From the NCBI GenBank assembly GCA_009777995.1, contig WRKT01000005.1, forward strand, positions 1-64,000: a stretch of 64,000 nt of DNA. The letters are read 5' to 3'. The notes under the pieces are model-generated. The model did no database searches. It saw nothing but the letters and a program-made list of their open reading frames with translations, and had not been told where the DNA came from. The stretch's first letter is position 1, and each line of letters opens with the position of its first letter. Position numbers and translations under genes: made by a program. The DNA comes from Treponema sp. GTDB lineage: Bacteria > Spirochaetota > Spirochaetia > Treponematales > Breznakiellaceae. Shown here piece after piece: positions 53,774 through 62,235 of the stretch.

Positions 53774-54208
53774 TTAGCGCTTTAGAACAGAAACTACCCG
53801 TTCCAAGACCTTTTTCCGATCCAGAGGCTTAACTATATAGCTTTTCGCGCCCATTAGAAGTGATTTCTTGACAACATCTTCCTTTCCAAGAGCGCTGACC
53901 ATGATTACACATGCATTTTTATCAAATTCCAGAATTTTTTCCAGGGCCGAGACACCGTCCATAACCGGCATGGTAATATCCATAGTAACCAGATCGACAT
54001 TCGGATGCAATGACTTGTATAACTCCACTCCCTGAGCTCCATCGGCAGCGGTCCCTGCAACCTCAAACCCTTCAGAAGTGAAAATCTGTCCAAGCTGTTT
54101 GGCGATGAACATGGAATCGTCAACAACAAGCACCCTATAAGCAACACCTTCCGGTTTTATTCCTTCCGGGGCTGCGGAACTAATGGGCATATCACTCTTT
54201 GCTATCAT
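53774..54208 (-). CDS. CheY-like single-domain response regulator
   Basis: A protein of about 144 residues. A 20-residue N-terminal tail precedes a full receiver: RVLVVDDSMFIAKQLGQIF, the phosphoacceptor in VDLVTMDITMPVMDG, CVIMVSALGKEDVVKKSL and the SYIVKPLDRKKVLERV end. ATG 54208 has GGAG seven bases upstream, better than the GTG at 54214. The pattern (MITMP-like with SALG) is that of chemotaxis-type regulators. No cognate kinase is adjacent. Confidence 0.88.
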   Translation of the reverse strand: MIAKSDMPISSAAPEGIKPEGVAYRVLVVDDSMFIAKQLGQIFTSEGFEVAGTAADGAQGVELYKSLHPNVDLVTMDITMPVMDGVSALEKILEFDKNACVIMVSALGKEDVVKKSLLMGAKSYIVKPLDRKKVLERVVSVLKR

Positions 54209-54252
54209 GAGCACGCTCCTCTACTTATACATAGTTTAGACCAAAGGCACAA

Positions 54253-54317
54253 TCAAGTCAAGTGCTTTGCACTTGGCTCTTCGGGGCCACCGGCTTCGCC
54301 GATGGCTCTACGAATCA
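54253..54317 (+). repeat. Modular hairpin repeat, two units, upstream of dus
   Basis: The first unit is GTCAA (54258-54262), hairpin CAAGTGC/GCACTTG with loop TTT, then TTGGCTCTTCGG. The second is a diverged copy: GGCCA box, hairpin with arms around CGGC/GCCG and loop TTC, then TGGCTCTACGA, then ATCAA. The fixed boxes equal those at 7490-7565 and 34992-35047. It lies between the CheY-like and tRNA-dihydrouridine synthase genes. Confidence 0.75.
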
Positions 54318-54376
54318 AGTACCCCCATCCGGTCCAACGTGTTTATTTTTTTATTAATAAGCATGATAATTATACC

Positions 54377-55306
54377 ATGTCCCCATCCTTTATTCTAGCA
54401 CCAATGGCCGAACTTAGCCATAGGGCCCTGCGCGAACTTATAGAAAGCTTTGGCGGAGCAGACGAATACTTCACCGAAATGATAAGCGCCGCCGCCCTTA
54501 TCGACAACGGCCCCTTCGAGTCATGGTATTTAGACGGAGGCCCCTGCCCCGAAAAGTTGGTATACCAGTTGGTAAGCGGAAATGCCAACCTGCTCGGGAA
54601 AGCTGTGGACATTTTGGATAAAAAGGAATGTCTTGGAATTGATATAAACATGGGCTGCTCGGCCCCTCTAATAACCCGCCAGGGAGCAGGGGTCCGCTGG
54701 ATGGCAGACATTGACAAGGCAGGGGCGCTGATTCAAAACCTAAGGCCCCGGACACGCCGCAGACTCAGTGTAAAATTGAGAACCGGTATTACCGACGACT
54801 TTGACTACCTTGTCCGCTTCTGCCGCCGCCTCGAAGATGAGGGAATCGAACTCATCACCCTGCATCCAAGAACAGCCAAGGAAAAGTTCAAGGGCAGGGC
54901 ACGTTGGAACTATGTGGGCATGCTCCGAAAGGAATTGCGCATCCCACTTTACGGAAACGGCGATATCGCCTCCCGGGAAGAAATGCTAACCCGCGGGGAT
55001 GACTGCACCGGCGTGATGATTGGCCGCCTTGCAGTTCGCCGCCCTTGGTCCTTTGCCGAGGCCCGGGGCCGGGCACACGGAGTCTCCATCCAAGAAACAG
55101 GCCTCCGCTTCCTCGAACTCCTTGCCCGCTACCAGCCGCCCGAGTTTCATTTGAGCAGGGCAAGGCGTTTTTTCTCCTATTTTTGCGATAATTTAAAGTG
55201 GGGAACCCATGTCAAGAACTTATTAAACAGGGAACCGGGCCTTTCCGGAATTGAAAAGGCCTGGAATCAATACTTTCTAGAAGTTAAACCCGATGGCCAG
55301 CTTTAA
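54377..55306 (+). CDS. tRNA-dihydrouridine synthase
   Basis: A protein of about 309 residues from ATG 54377 (MSPSFILAPMAELSHRAL). The upstream frame to 54302 runs into the hairpin repeat and does not look coding. Dus motifs: APMAELSHRALREL, DINMGCSAPLITRQGAG with the catalytic Cys, VKLRTGI, LITLHPRTAKEKFKGRARW and YGNGDIASREEM. It reduces uridine in tRNA using FMN. Its 3' end overlaps the GYF/barrel gene by 30 bases. Confidence 0.92.
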   Translation: MSPSFILAPMAELSHRALRELIESFGGADEYFTEMISAAALIDNGPFESWYLDGGPCPEKLVYQLVSGNANLLGKAVDILDKKECLGIDINMGCSAPLITRQGAGVRWMADIDKAGALIQNLRPRTRRRLSVKLRTGITDDFDYLVRFCRRLEDEGIELITLHPRTAKEKFKGRARWNYVGMLRKELRIPLYGNGDIASREEMLTRGDDCTGVMIGRLAVRRPWSFAEARGRAHGVSIQETGLRFLELLARYQPPEFHLSRARRFFSYFCDNLKWGTHVKNLLNREPGLSGIEKAWNQYFLEVKPDGQL

Positions 55307-56227
55307 GCGGGGGCCTCTTCCCATTGTATAGCTTGTAATTGTATTAGGAGGGTTAAAGAAATCGCCGAGATTATCAAAGCCGGGAAGGCGCAGGTTAAAC
55401 AACCCTTCGGCCCTTAAAAAGAAGGAATCACTTAAGAAGAAGTCACAGCCAACACCCCCCATAAAGCCTATTTGACTTAACCCGATATCAGCAGTATAGA
55501 AATTTACCTCGGCACCAAGAAGGGGAAATAGGATAACAGGGCCTACATTAAAGGGAAACTTGCCAAGAACACCGATACCGAACTGTAAACCGTCAAATTC
55601 CATGCTTTCGACATTTTTAACGTTAGAAGATCCGGAAGCTTCCATAACATCAGCCTTTAGGACAGGGCCAATATGCAAACCTGCTTCCACATATCTTGCA
55701 TCATAGAAGAAGAACCCGCCAAGAAGCATATTACGTGCGCCTGTATAAATATTCCCGATTTGCACACCATTATTAAAACTCCAGTCCCAAATTATGCCGC
55801 CGCCAATGCTGTGAATGCTCTGTCCTCTTGCCGGAGCAGTGCTTGCGGCACGCGCAGTGGCAGTTTGAGTGGTGCGAGTAGGTGCAGGCTCGGGAGTCGG
55901 GGGCGGAGTAACCGGAGCTGCAGGAGGAGGAGTCACCTGAGCGGGAGTGGCTGAAGGTACCGGCGGAGGCGTAAGTGCAAACAGTGGGGCCAGCTCGGCA
56001 ATCCTGCCCGCAAGCTCCCAGTTGGACATCCCGTTTCTCCATACATAGGTATTCCTGTCCAATCGCCCGTTACTTATAAGAGTCAATAAACCCAATGTGT
56101 CATAAGGCCCGGTTGCCTGTCCGTTAATTACAGCGAAATACCCTTGAATATTTGGCTGCATCGAGCTCTGGGCATATACAAAAGACCCAAGCAATAGGCA
56201 AATTAAAATTATACTCAGCTTTTTCAT
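55277..56227 (-). CDS. GYF_2-domain outer-membrane-type protein
   Basis: A protein of about 316 residues from ATG 56227 (AGGAG seven bases upstream). Signal peptide at about 1-19 (KKLSIILICLLLGSFVYAQ). Residues about 27-75 are a GYF_2 domain (GYFAVINGQATGPYDTLG, TYVWRNGMSNWELAG). A Pro/Thr/Ala linker (about 85-130) follows. The rest alternates short aromatic strands and ends in LKLAIGFNF, a C-terminal Phe typical of outer-membrane barrels. Probably a surface barrel with a periplasmic GYF_2 module. Confidence 0.75.
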   Translation of the reverse strand: MKKLSIILICLLLGSFVYAQSSMQPNIQGYFAVINGQATGPYDTLGLLTLISNGRLDRNTYVWRNGMSNWELAGRIAELAPLFALTPPPVPSATPAQVTPPPAAPVTPPPTPEPAPTRTTQTATARAASTAPARGQSIHSIGGGIIWDWSFNNGVQIGNIYTGARNMLLGGFFFYDARYVEAGLHIGPVLKADVMEASGSSNVKNVESMEFDGLQFGIGVLGKFPFNVGPVILFPLLGAEVNFYTADIGLSQIGFMGGVGCDFFLSDSFFLRAEGLFNLRLPGFDNLGDFFNPPNTITSYTMGRGPRLKLAIGFNF

Positions 56228-56321
56228 AACAATACTCCTATGCGGCAACCGCCTTTCTATCCCTTAATTATAATACAATTGATGATAAAAAAACACAGGG
56301 AGCCGCAGGAGTCTTTTCGGT

Positions 56322-56624
56322 CTATATATCTACAAAGACAACTGTACCTGCTACTACTTGTGTTGGTGCGACTAGATTAGCAGGCCCAAATAAATATTGT
56401 GCTATTTGAAGTCTTGATCTTACCTGTCTGCTTTGGCCCGGGGCTAATGTTATATTGGAAGGATCTAGATCATTGGAAGAGATAGTCACTGTTTGGGAAG
56501 AACTATTTTGAAATGTCATTTGATAAATAAAACCACTATCACTATCATCTTCACATGACGCAAAAGAAAACCCGATTAATGCCACAAAAGCAATAATCCC
56601 AAAAATTCTTAGAAACTTCTTCAT
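56322..56624 (-). CDS. Small lipoprotein
   Basis: A 100-residue protein. The signal IFGIIAFVALIGFSFASC ends in a lipobox with Cys24. The short mature part holds MTFQNSSSQTVTISSNDLD and LAPGQSRQVRSRL, which looks like a small beta sandwich. A good AGGAG ribosome site and a TATAAT box (minus strand, near 56660) precede it. No family recognised. Confidence 0.7.
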   Translation of the reverse strand: MKKFLRIFGIIAFVALIGFSFASCEDDSDSGFIYQMTFQNSSSQTVTISSNDLDPSNITLAPGQSRQVRSRLQIAQYLFGPANLVAPTQVVAGTVVFVDI

Positions 56625-56689
56625 GGTAAACTCCTTGTATACTAGGGCAAAGATATTATACCATTATTCACAATAATTTGTGTATTTTT

Positions 56690-56703
56690 ATGATAATTAT
56701 CAT
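56690..56703. promoter_or_regulatory. ATGATAATTATCAT palindrome upstream of the helicase gene
   Basis: A 14-bp perfect palindrome lies 20 bases upstream of the TTG start at 56724. The core TGATAATTATCA is repeated upstream of the MATE gene at 60772-60783, also followed by a T-rich stretch. It may be an operator or contain a GATAAT -10 box. It is shorter than a full Fur box. Confidence 0.4.
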
Positions 56704-56723
56704 TTTTTAATGGCAGGAAAAAA

Positions 56724-58901
56724 TTGAAAACCCAAGTCCCGGCCTACCTTGAAGTCCTCAACCCGGAGCAAAGAGAAGCGGTTTTCCATACAGGAAAACC
56801 GCTTCTTATCCTTGCGGGGGCAGGGTCGGGCAAGACAAGGGTTATCACAACTAAGATTGCATGGCTCATAAGGGAGAAGGACGCTGACCCGCACTCAATT
56901 CTCGCAGTGACCTTTACGAATAAGGCCGCAAGGGAGATGGCGGAAAGGGCAAGGCAGATTGATGAGCGGGCAGGGGATGTCATGCTAAGGACCTTCCACT
57001 CCTTCGGGGCTTGGTTCCTAAGGCGATACGGTAATCTTGGCGGCCTCGATCCCGGTTTTGTTATTTATGATGATGATGATTCTGCCGCCCTGCTTGCCAC
57101 CATAATGGAAGGAAAACCGAGGACAGAAGTTAGGGCAATTTCCCACAAAATAGCCCGCGCAAAGGACTTTTTTCTCTCACCCGATGATCCGGAGCTCGAC
57201 TTAATCGATCACAGGGACTCTTTCAGAACAATCTACGCAAAATACGAAAAGAGACTTAACGAAATAGGCAATGTGGATTTCGGCGACCTTATTAAGATGC
57301 CTGTAAGGATCTTAAGAGAAGGAGGCGAGGCAATAAGACGATTTAAAGAGAGATTCAAGATGATCCTGGTTGATGAATACCAGGACACAAATATTGCCCA
57401 GTCAGAACTCTTAAAAGAACTCGTATGCCCCGGATCATATCTTTGCGTAGTAGGAGATGACGATCAGTCGATTTACCGCTTTCGGGGGGCCGAAGTAAAA
57501 AACATCCTCTCCTTTTCGGATAATTTCGGCGGTGCAGATATCATACGCCTTGAGCGGAATTATCGCTCAACATCACTCATCCTAAAAACAGCCGACTCCG
57601 TGGTAAATCACAATGTCGGACGCTTGGGGAAAACCCTTGTATCCGAACGCGAGAAAGGCAAACAACCTGTGCTAACCTTTCTTAGCGACCAGGACAACGA
57701 GACAAGGTTCTGTGCAGAGTTAATCCTTGAAAGCATGAAGCATTCGGGGAATCTTTACTCAAACTGGGCCCTGGTCTATAGAACAAATGCTCAATCCCTC
57801 GGCTTTGAAACGGAATTCCTTCGCAGAAGAATCCCATATAGGGTTGTGGGCTCCTTAAAGTTCTACGAGAGGGAAGAAGTAAAAGACATCCTTGCCCTGC
57901 TTTCCTTTTTGGTAAACCCGAGGGACGAAGTCGCCTTTCGCCGCGTTGCTAATAAGCCCTCCCGCGGACTCGGGCCTTCTGCATTAAGCCGAATTACAGA
58001 GCAGGGCGGAGACCTTGCACTTGCAGCCGAAAAATTAGCCCCGGATCTCTCAAAGAAAGCTCAGACAGGGGTAAAAGCCTTCCTTAAGGCAATTGAAGCA
58101 GGAAGGGCGGCGCTTTCAGGCGACTCAATGCCGGTATCAAGCGCATGGCTCAGAGCCGGGGTCGGCCTATCCGGCTGCGTGGTCGCCCTTGCAACAGAGA
58201 GCGGTATTGCAGAGTACCACCTTTCCCACGATGAAATTACAGGGAATCAGAGGCTCGGCAATATTCAGGAGGTGGCAAATGCGGCAAGTCTTTACCCGGC
58301 AGGACCCGAGGGCCTTCTAAACTTCCTAGAACATATCGAACTGGATCGCTCAATAGAAGACTCTGATGATTCCGGCGGGGACAAGGTCACCCTTATTACC
58401 CTCCACAATACCAAGGGCCTTGAATTCCGCAGAGTCATAATCACAGGCATTGAGCAGGGAATTTTCCCGAGGGACGATAAGGAGGGAGCAGACCTTGAAG
58501 AAGAGAGGCGGCTCTTTTATGTCGGTGCAACCAGGGCAATGGACGAGCTTTACCTCACGTCTTGCGCCTATAGACGCATGTACGGCAGAACCATGCAAAT
58601 GCAGCCTTCAATCTTCCTTAAGGAAATCGATCAGAACCTCCTGCGAATTACCGGGAAAAAGCCCGGGGGCTACGGCCCCGTGCCTGAGCGGAAAAAATCG
58701 GGAACATCCTCCGACGGCCGCTGGGCCATTGGAGACAGGGTCTATAACGATGATCACGGTTACGGCTATGTATCGGAAATCAGGGAAGATGAAGACGGAC
58801 CAATAATCAGGGTTTCCTTTGAAACAGGACATCAATTGCGCTTTCTAAGTGAGCACCAGAGTTCCAATTTCCAAAAGATAAGGGAGGAGCGCCATGGCTA
58901 G
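56724..58901 (+). CDS. UvrD/Rep/PcrA-family DNA helicase
   Basis: A 725-residue SF1A helicase. The start is TTG at 56724 with AGGA upstream; the ATG at 56710 is out of frame. Motifs: Q motif LNPEQREAV, Walker A AGAGSGKTRV (32-38), TFTNKAAREM, DEYQDTN, VGDDDQSIYRFRGA, LERNYRS, TLHNTKGLEFRRV and YVGATRAMDELYL. The C terminus (VYNDDHGYGYVSEIREDEDG) is a Tudor-like domain as in PcrA. It unwinds DNA in repair and replication restart. It overlaps the next gene by 8 bases. Confidence 0.95.
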   Translation: MKTQVPAYLEVLNPEQREAVFHTGKPLLILAGAGSGKTRVITTKIAWLIREKDADPHSILAVTFTNKAAREMAERARQIDERAGDVMLRTFHSFGAWFLRRYGNLGGLDPGFVIYDDDDSAALLATIMEGKPRTEVRAISHKIARAKDFFLSPDDPELDLIDHRDSFRTIYAKYEKRLNEIGNVDFGDLIKMPVRILREGGEAIRRFKERFKMILVDEYQDTNIAQSELLKELVCPGSYLCVVGDDDQSIYRFRGAEVKNILSFSDNFGGADIIRLERNYRSTSLILKTADSVVNHNVGRLGKTLVSEREKGKQPVLTFLSDQDNETRFCAELILESMKHSGNLYSNWALVYRTNAQSLGFETEFLRRRIPYRVVGSLKFYEREEVKDILALLSFLVNPRDEVAFRRVANKPSRGLGPSALSRITEQGGDLALAAEKLAPDLSKKAQTGVKAFLKAIEAGRAALSGDSMPVSSAWLRAGVGLSGCVVALATESGIAEYHLSHDEITGNQRLGNIQEVANAASLYPAGPEGLLNFLEHIELDRSIEDSDDSGGDKVTLITLHNTKGLEFRRVIITGIEQGIFPRDDKEGADLEEERRLFYVGATRAMDELYLTSCAYRRMYGRTMQMQPSIFLKEIDQNLLRITGKKPGGYGPVPERKKSGTSSDGRWAIGDRVYNDDHGYGYVSEIREDEDGPIIRVSFETGHQLRFLSEHQSSNFQKIREERHG

Positions 58902-59724
58902 TTCGATGGAATATTCTATGGAAAATCCGGTAGAGCTTCTCCGGCTGCTCCCTAATGTACTTAGGGCAAGGGAATCTCACCTCTACCTTGAAGGCGGGAA
59001 AAGGCTCGTAGACCTCTATCTGGATGGAGGAAGGGCAGTTCTAGGTCATAAGCCGCCGATGGTCCTTAGAGATTTAAAAAACGCAGCAGAAAGGGGCCTT
59101 AATACCGGTTTCCCGCATCCGACTGAAAGGCGCTTTCTTAAAGGTTTACAGGAAATTTTCCCAGATAAGACTTTTCGAATTTACAAGGATAAATCCACCC
59201 TCGCAATGGCCCTTGAGCAGGCAGGCATAAAAGAGGGCCCTGCAATTTGGCGCCCCTTTACAGAGGAAAACTCTGAAGAAGGGCTGCCTGCTGTAAGACC
59301 GCCTGTCATACTGCCAATCCTGCCCTGCCCCCTCGGGCCCCCGGTGCTGGTACTCGATAAAACCCTCGATGCTAGTTTCTCCCCGGGCGATCTTATCCCT
59401 CCGGTTCTGCTTGCCCCTGCCATAAGGGCCCTCTATAACCTTATTTCTGCAATAAAACAAGCAAAAGAAGCAAATAAAGGCCCCCGATTCTATCAAAAAG
59501 TTGAAATATCACTTAGATCAAGCCCATGGCAGCGCAACGGCATTTATTTAAGACTTAAAACAAGCATTGAACCGGGAAAATATAAAGAACTTTTCCAATA
59601 TTTTCTTGAAGGAGGCTTTCTAATCCCGCCTTCAATCAAAGAGCCGATAATTCTGCCGCTATCCATGTCTTTGGGTGAGGAAACTAAACTTGCAGAATTG
59701 CTAAAAAAGGAACCTAACCGCTGA
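58894..59724 (+). CDS. Aminotransferase-like protein lacking the PLP domain
   Basis: A 276-residue protein. Residues about 31-80 resemble the N-terminal segment of class III aminotransferases such as glutamate-1-semialdehyde aminomutase (GGKRLVDLYLDGGRAVLGHK, then a helix and GLNTGFPHPTE). Residues about 215-270 resemble their C-terminal domain (YKELFQYFLEGGFLIPPS, then LPLSMSLGEETKLAELL). The large central domain with the PLP lysine is missing and replaced by a Pro-rich stretch (LPCPLGPP). It is therefore unlikely to be a PLP enzyme. It is coupled to the helicase gene. Assignment by resemblance only. Confidence 0.6.
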   Translation: MASSMEYSMENPVELLRLLPNVLRARESHLYLEGGKRLVDLYLDGGRAVLGHKPPMVLRDLKNAAERGLNTGFPHPTERRFLKGLQEIFPDKTFRIYKDKSTLAMALEQAGIKEGPAIWRPFTEENSEEGLPAVRPPVILPILPCPLGPPVLVLDKTLDASFSPGDLIPPVLLAPAIRALYNLISAIKQAKEANKGPRFYQKVEISLRSSPWQRNGIYLRLKTSIEPGKYKELFQYFLEGGFLIPPSIKEPIILPLSMSLGEETKLAELLKKEPNR

Positions 59725-60187
59725 TATCAACCACGGTGGGCTTAGGCCCCGAGTCAAAATTGCGCCTTGTATAGGCATTTGTCTTAAGGCTTTTTATCTC
59801 GGATCGAATCTCGACCATGCGCTTAGCAAGCATGTCCCTGTTTCTTGCAGAACGGGTTATTGCCTCGCTCTTTAAGCCCTCAAGCACATCCTTTAGGTTC
59901 GAGACTTCATCATCCTTCTTTGTTGAATTATACATGAGCTCAAGGGGGTCTATCACCTTTTGAATAGAAAAAATATCTTCTACGATCTTCTCTTCCATTT
60001 CTACATGCCGAATAAGATCGTCTGCATTTCCATTTTCGATTATATCTTTCTGCCTGTCCAGGGTATTCAAATAAACCTGAAACCTGTCTCTTTGAGCCCT
60101 TAGGAGCTCCCTAAAACGCTTAATTACGGCAACACGCTGCTGTAACTCTGCGGCGCTGATACTCTGTGCCGGCATTGTCAGTACCAT
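59714..60187 (-). CDS. FlgN-like flagellar chaperone
   Basis: A 157-residue, almost wholly helical protein. Long amphipathic helices (AELQQRVAVIKRFRELLRAQ, LNTLDRQKDIIENGN, KRMVEIRSEIKSLKTNAY) and size fit the FlgN family of chaperones for hook-filament junction proteins, which are poorly conserved in sequence. Its place right after fliS (9 bases) supports a flagellar role. A GGGGG ribosome site lies six bases before ATG 60187. Its end overlaps the aminotransferase-like gene by 11 bases. Confidence 0.6.
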   Translation of the reverse strand: MVLTMPAQSISAAELQQRVAVIKRFRELLRAQRDRFQVYLNTLDRQKDIIENGNADDLIRHVEMEEKIVEDIFSIQKVIDPLELMYNSTKKDDEVSNLKDVLEGLKSEAITRSARNRDMLAKRMVEIRSEIKSLKTNAYTRRNFDSGPKPTVVDISG

Positions 60188-60196
60188 TCCGACCCC

Positions 60197-60670
60197 CTAT
60201 CCTGCAATATTAACACCGCTGACGGTTTTACTCTCAACACCGGTCTTTGCGGCAATCTCGGCCCAAGCGCTTCTCAGTTCATTTAACTGGTTGCGAATCG
60301 CAGTGATTCTATGGGTATCGTGGGAGATATTCGCTTCTAAAAGCTCCCTATTAAACCAGATATAAAGAGAAAAAAGGTTTTTTGCAATTTCACCGCCATT
60401 CTCAAAATCCAGAGAAACGGTGAGCTCGGTAATAATTTCCTGTGTTTTTAAGATAAATTTGGAGATGTTTTCGATATTTCCCGGATTTATCTTTTCTCCC
60501 AAATTTGTGCCAAGAAGCTCAAGGCTCCGATCCAGGTTCTTAATTGCCGCATCGTACAGCATAAGCACAAGCTGCCCCTGACTCGCCGTTTTTACCTTGG
60601 TTTCTTTATAACTGGAAACTGCATTTGAATAATCCACAATCTTCCCCTCTTTTAAATTTAAGACAGACAT
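60197..60670 (-). CDS. fliS: Flagellar export chaperone FliS
   Basis: A protein of about 157 residues from ATG 60670 (GAGGTGG upstream; a TTG nine bases earlier is less likely). It carries the FliS core YSNAVSSYKETKVKTASQGQ, LVLMLYDAAIKNLDRSLELL, and later ISKFILKTQEIITELTVSLD and LFSLYIWFNRELLEANI. It keeps flagellin unfolded before export. It forms an operon with the FlgN-like gene. Confidence 0.9.
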   Translation of the reverse strand: MSVLNLKEGKIVDYSNAVSSYKETKVKTASQGQLVLMLYDAAIKNLDRSLELLGTNLGEKINPGNIENISKFILKTQEIITELTVSLDFENGGEIAKNLFSLYIWFNRELLEANISHDTHRITAIRNQLNELRSAWAEIAAKTGVESKTVSGVNIAG

Positions 60671-60771
60671 CCACCTCAAGTATCGGCTTTTAAAAATTTT
60701 ACTTTAGGATTAAATGCCCTTTAGCTCCTTGTTTTTTTTGTGGATAACATTATATCATGCAAGATAAATAA

Positions 60772-60783
60772 TGATAATTATCA
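60772..60783. promoter_or_regulatory. TGATAATTATCA palindrome upstream of the MATE gene
   Basis: A 12-bp perfect palindrome lies 18 bases upstream of the TTG start at 60802. With flanking bases it shares ATGATAATTATCA plus a T-rich tail with the site at 56690-56703. Confidence 0.4.
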
Positions 60784-60801
60784 CTTTCAGGGAGTCCGTT
60801 T

Positions 60802-62235
60802 TTGTCAGATATCGAAGCCCCTCCACAAAGTGCCGCTGATCGTATTGGAACCGAGCCAATAAGCCGCCTTCTCCTCCGCTTCTCGCTTCCTGCAATCACC
60901 GGGATGCTCGTGAATGCCCTATACAACGTGGTTGACCGTATCTTCGTTGGACGTTGGGTTGATGAGACAGCCCTCGGCGGTCTCACCCTTGTAATGCCTT
61001 TAATGGTCATCTCAATGGCCTTTTCCATGCTCTTCGGTGTTGGCTCGGCAAATATGATTTCAATGCGCCTTGGTCAGGGCCGCAAGCAGGAAGCGGAAGC
61101 CACTTTAAACCACTGTGTAGTCCTGCTTGCAATCATAGGTGCAGTAATAATGTGCCTTGGACTATTCTTTACTGAGGATATTCTATCGATAATGGGAGCC
61201 CGGAGCGGAAGTCAGTCTTTAGAGTATGCGAAGAGTTATTTCAGGGTCATTCTCTTTGGTCTTATTTTCTTTCAGATGGGCTTTGGGCTTTCACATTGTA
61301 CAAGGGCCCAGGGTTTCCCGAAAATCACAATGATAGGCATGATTCTAGGTGCCGTAATGAACATAATACTCGATGCTCTTTTCATAATAGTCTTCGGATG
61401 GGGTGTTGAAGGGGCAGCCTGGGCAACGATTATCAGCCAATTTTCTTCATTTATATGGATTATTTCTTTTTCTTTGAGTAAAAAGGCCGTAGTACGGCTC
61501 AGGCTCTCTACCTTTAGGCCATCACTCCAAATTACCTACGAGATAATGGGGTTCGGATCATCATCATTTATCATGCAAGCATCAGGATCGTTCGTAATTA
61601 TCCTGTTTAACAATATCTTAAACCGCTTGGGGCCTGTGGCCCTTGGGGTCAGTAATGGGGGCGACATCGCACTTTCAGGGTGGAGCATAGTAAGCACATT
61701 CACAATGCTCATTTTTATGCCCGTAATCGGGATAAATCAGGGAGCCCAGCCAATTTTAGGCTATAATTACGGGGCAAAAAAGTTTGACAGGGTGCGGAAA
61801 ACCTATATCCTGGCAATACTTGCTGCAACCTGCATTGCCACTTTTGGATTTCTTATGGTTCAAATATTTCCGATCCAGCTTGTGCGCTTATTTGTGCCTG
61901 ACGGAAGCCCTGCACTGCTCTCATTTGCACCTATAGCTTTAAGAATTCACAATATAATGACTCCCCTATGCGCATTCTTGGTCATGTCGAGCAATTTCTT
62001 TGTGGTTACGGGGCGGCCAAGGACATCTATCACCCTAAATATGCTAAGACAAGTGATAGTTCTTGTCCCCTGCGCAATAATTTTTGGAAATGTCTGGGGG
62101 CTTTGGGGCTTTATGGCATCCCTTCCCACAACAGAGGCAATCTGTATTTTAATTACAGGTGTTTTTATGTTTTTTGAGATGAAGAAGCTAAATCGTCAGA
62201 TCAAAGAGGGAGCATCTGTCGGAGTGTCCGTATGA
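60802..62235 (+). CDS. MATE-family efflux transporter
   Basis: A 477-residue, 12-TM protein. The start is TTG 60802 with AGGGAG seven bases upstream. Typical MATE features: PISRLLLRFSLPAITGMLVNALYNVVDRIFVG, FGVGSANMISMRLGQGRKQEAE split by a loop, and in the second half MLIFMPVIGINQGAQPILGYNYGAKKFDRVRK. It exports drugs or cationic metabolites by Na+ or H+ antiport. It overlaps galE by 4 bases. Confidence 0.93.
   Translation: MSDIEAPPQSAADRIGTEPISRLLLRFSLPAITGMLVNALYNVVDRIFVGRWVDETALGGLTLVMPLMVISMAFSMLFGVGSANMISMRLGQGRKQEAEATLNHCVVLLAIIGAVIMCLGLFFTEDILSIMGARSGSQSLEYAKSYFRVILFGLIFFQMGFGLSHCTRAQGFPKITMIGMILGAVMNIILDALFIIVFGWGVEGAAWATIISQFSSFIWIISFSLSKKAVVRLRLSTFRPSLQITYEIMGFGSSSFIMQASGSFVIILFNNILNRLGPVALGVSNGGDIALSGWSIVSTFTMLIFMPVIGINQGAQPILGYNYGAKKFDRVRKTYILAILAATCIATFGFLMVQIFPIQLVRLFVPDGSPALLSFAPIALRIHNIMTPLCAFLVMSSNFFVVTGRPRTSITLNMLRQVIVLVPCAIIFGNVWGLWGFMASLPTTEAICILITGVFMFFEMKKLNRQIKEGASVGVSV

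Noticed and set aside
54363-54376. Third copy of the TGATAATTATCA palindrome before the tRNA-dihydrouridine synthase gene
   Set aside because: Only ATGATAATTAT is shared and the second half is broken (ACC), so it is not a palindrome.
56690-56703. Full Fur box
   Set aside because: The palindrome is 6+6 (TGATAA/TTATCA), shorter than the 7-1-7 or 19-bp Fur consensus, and downstream genes are not iron genes.
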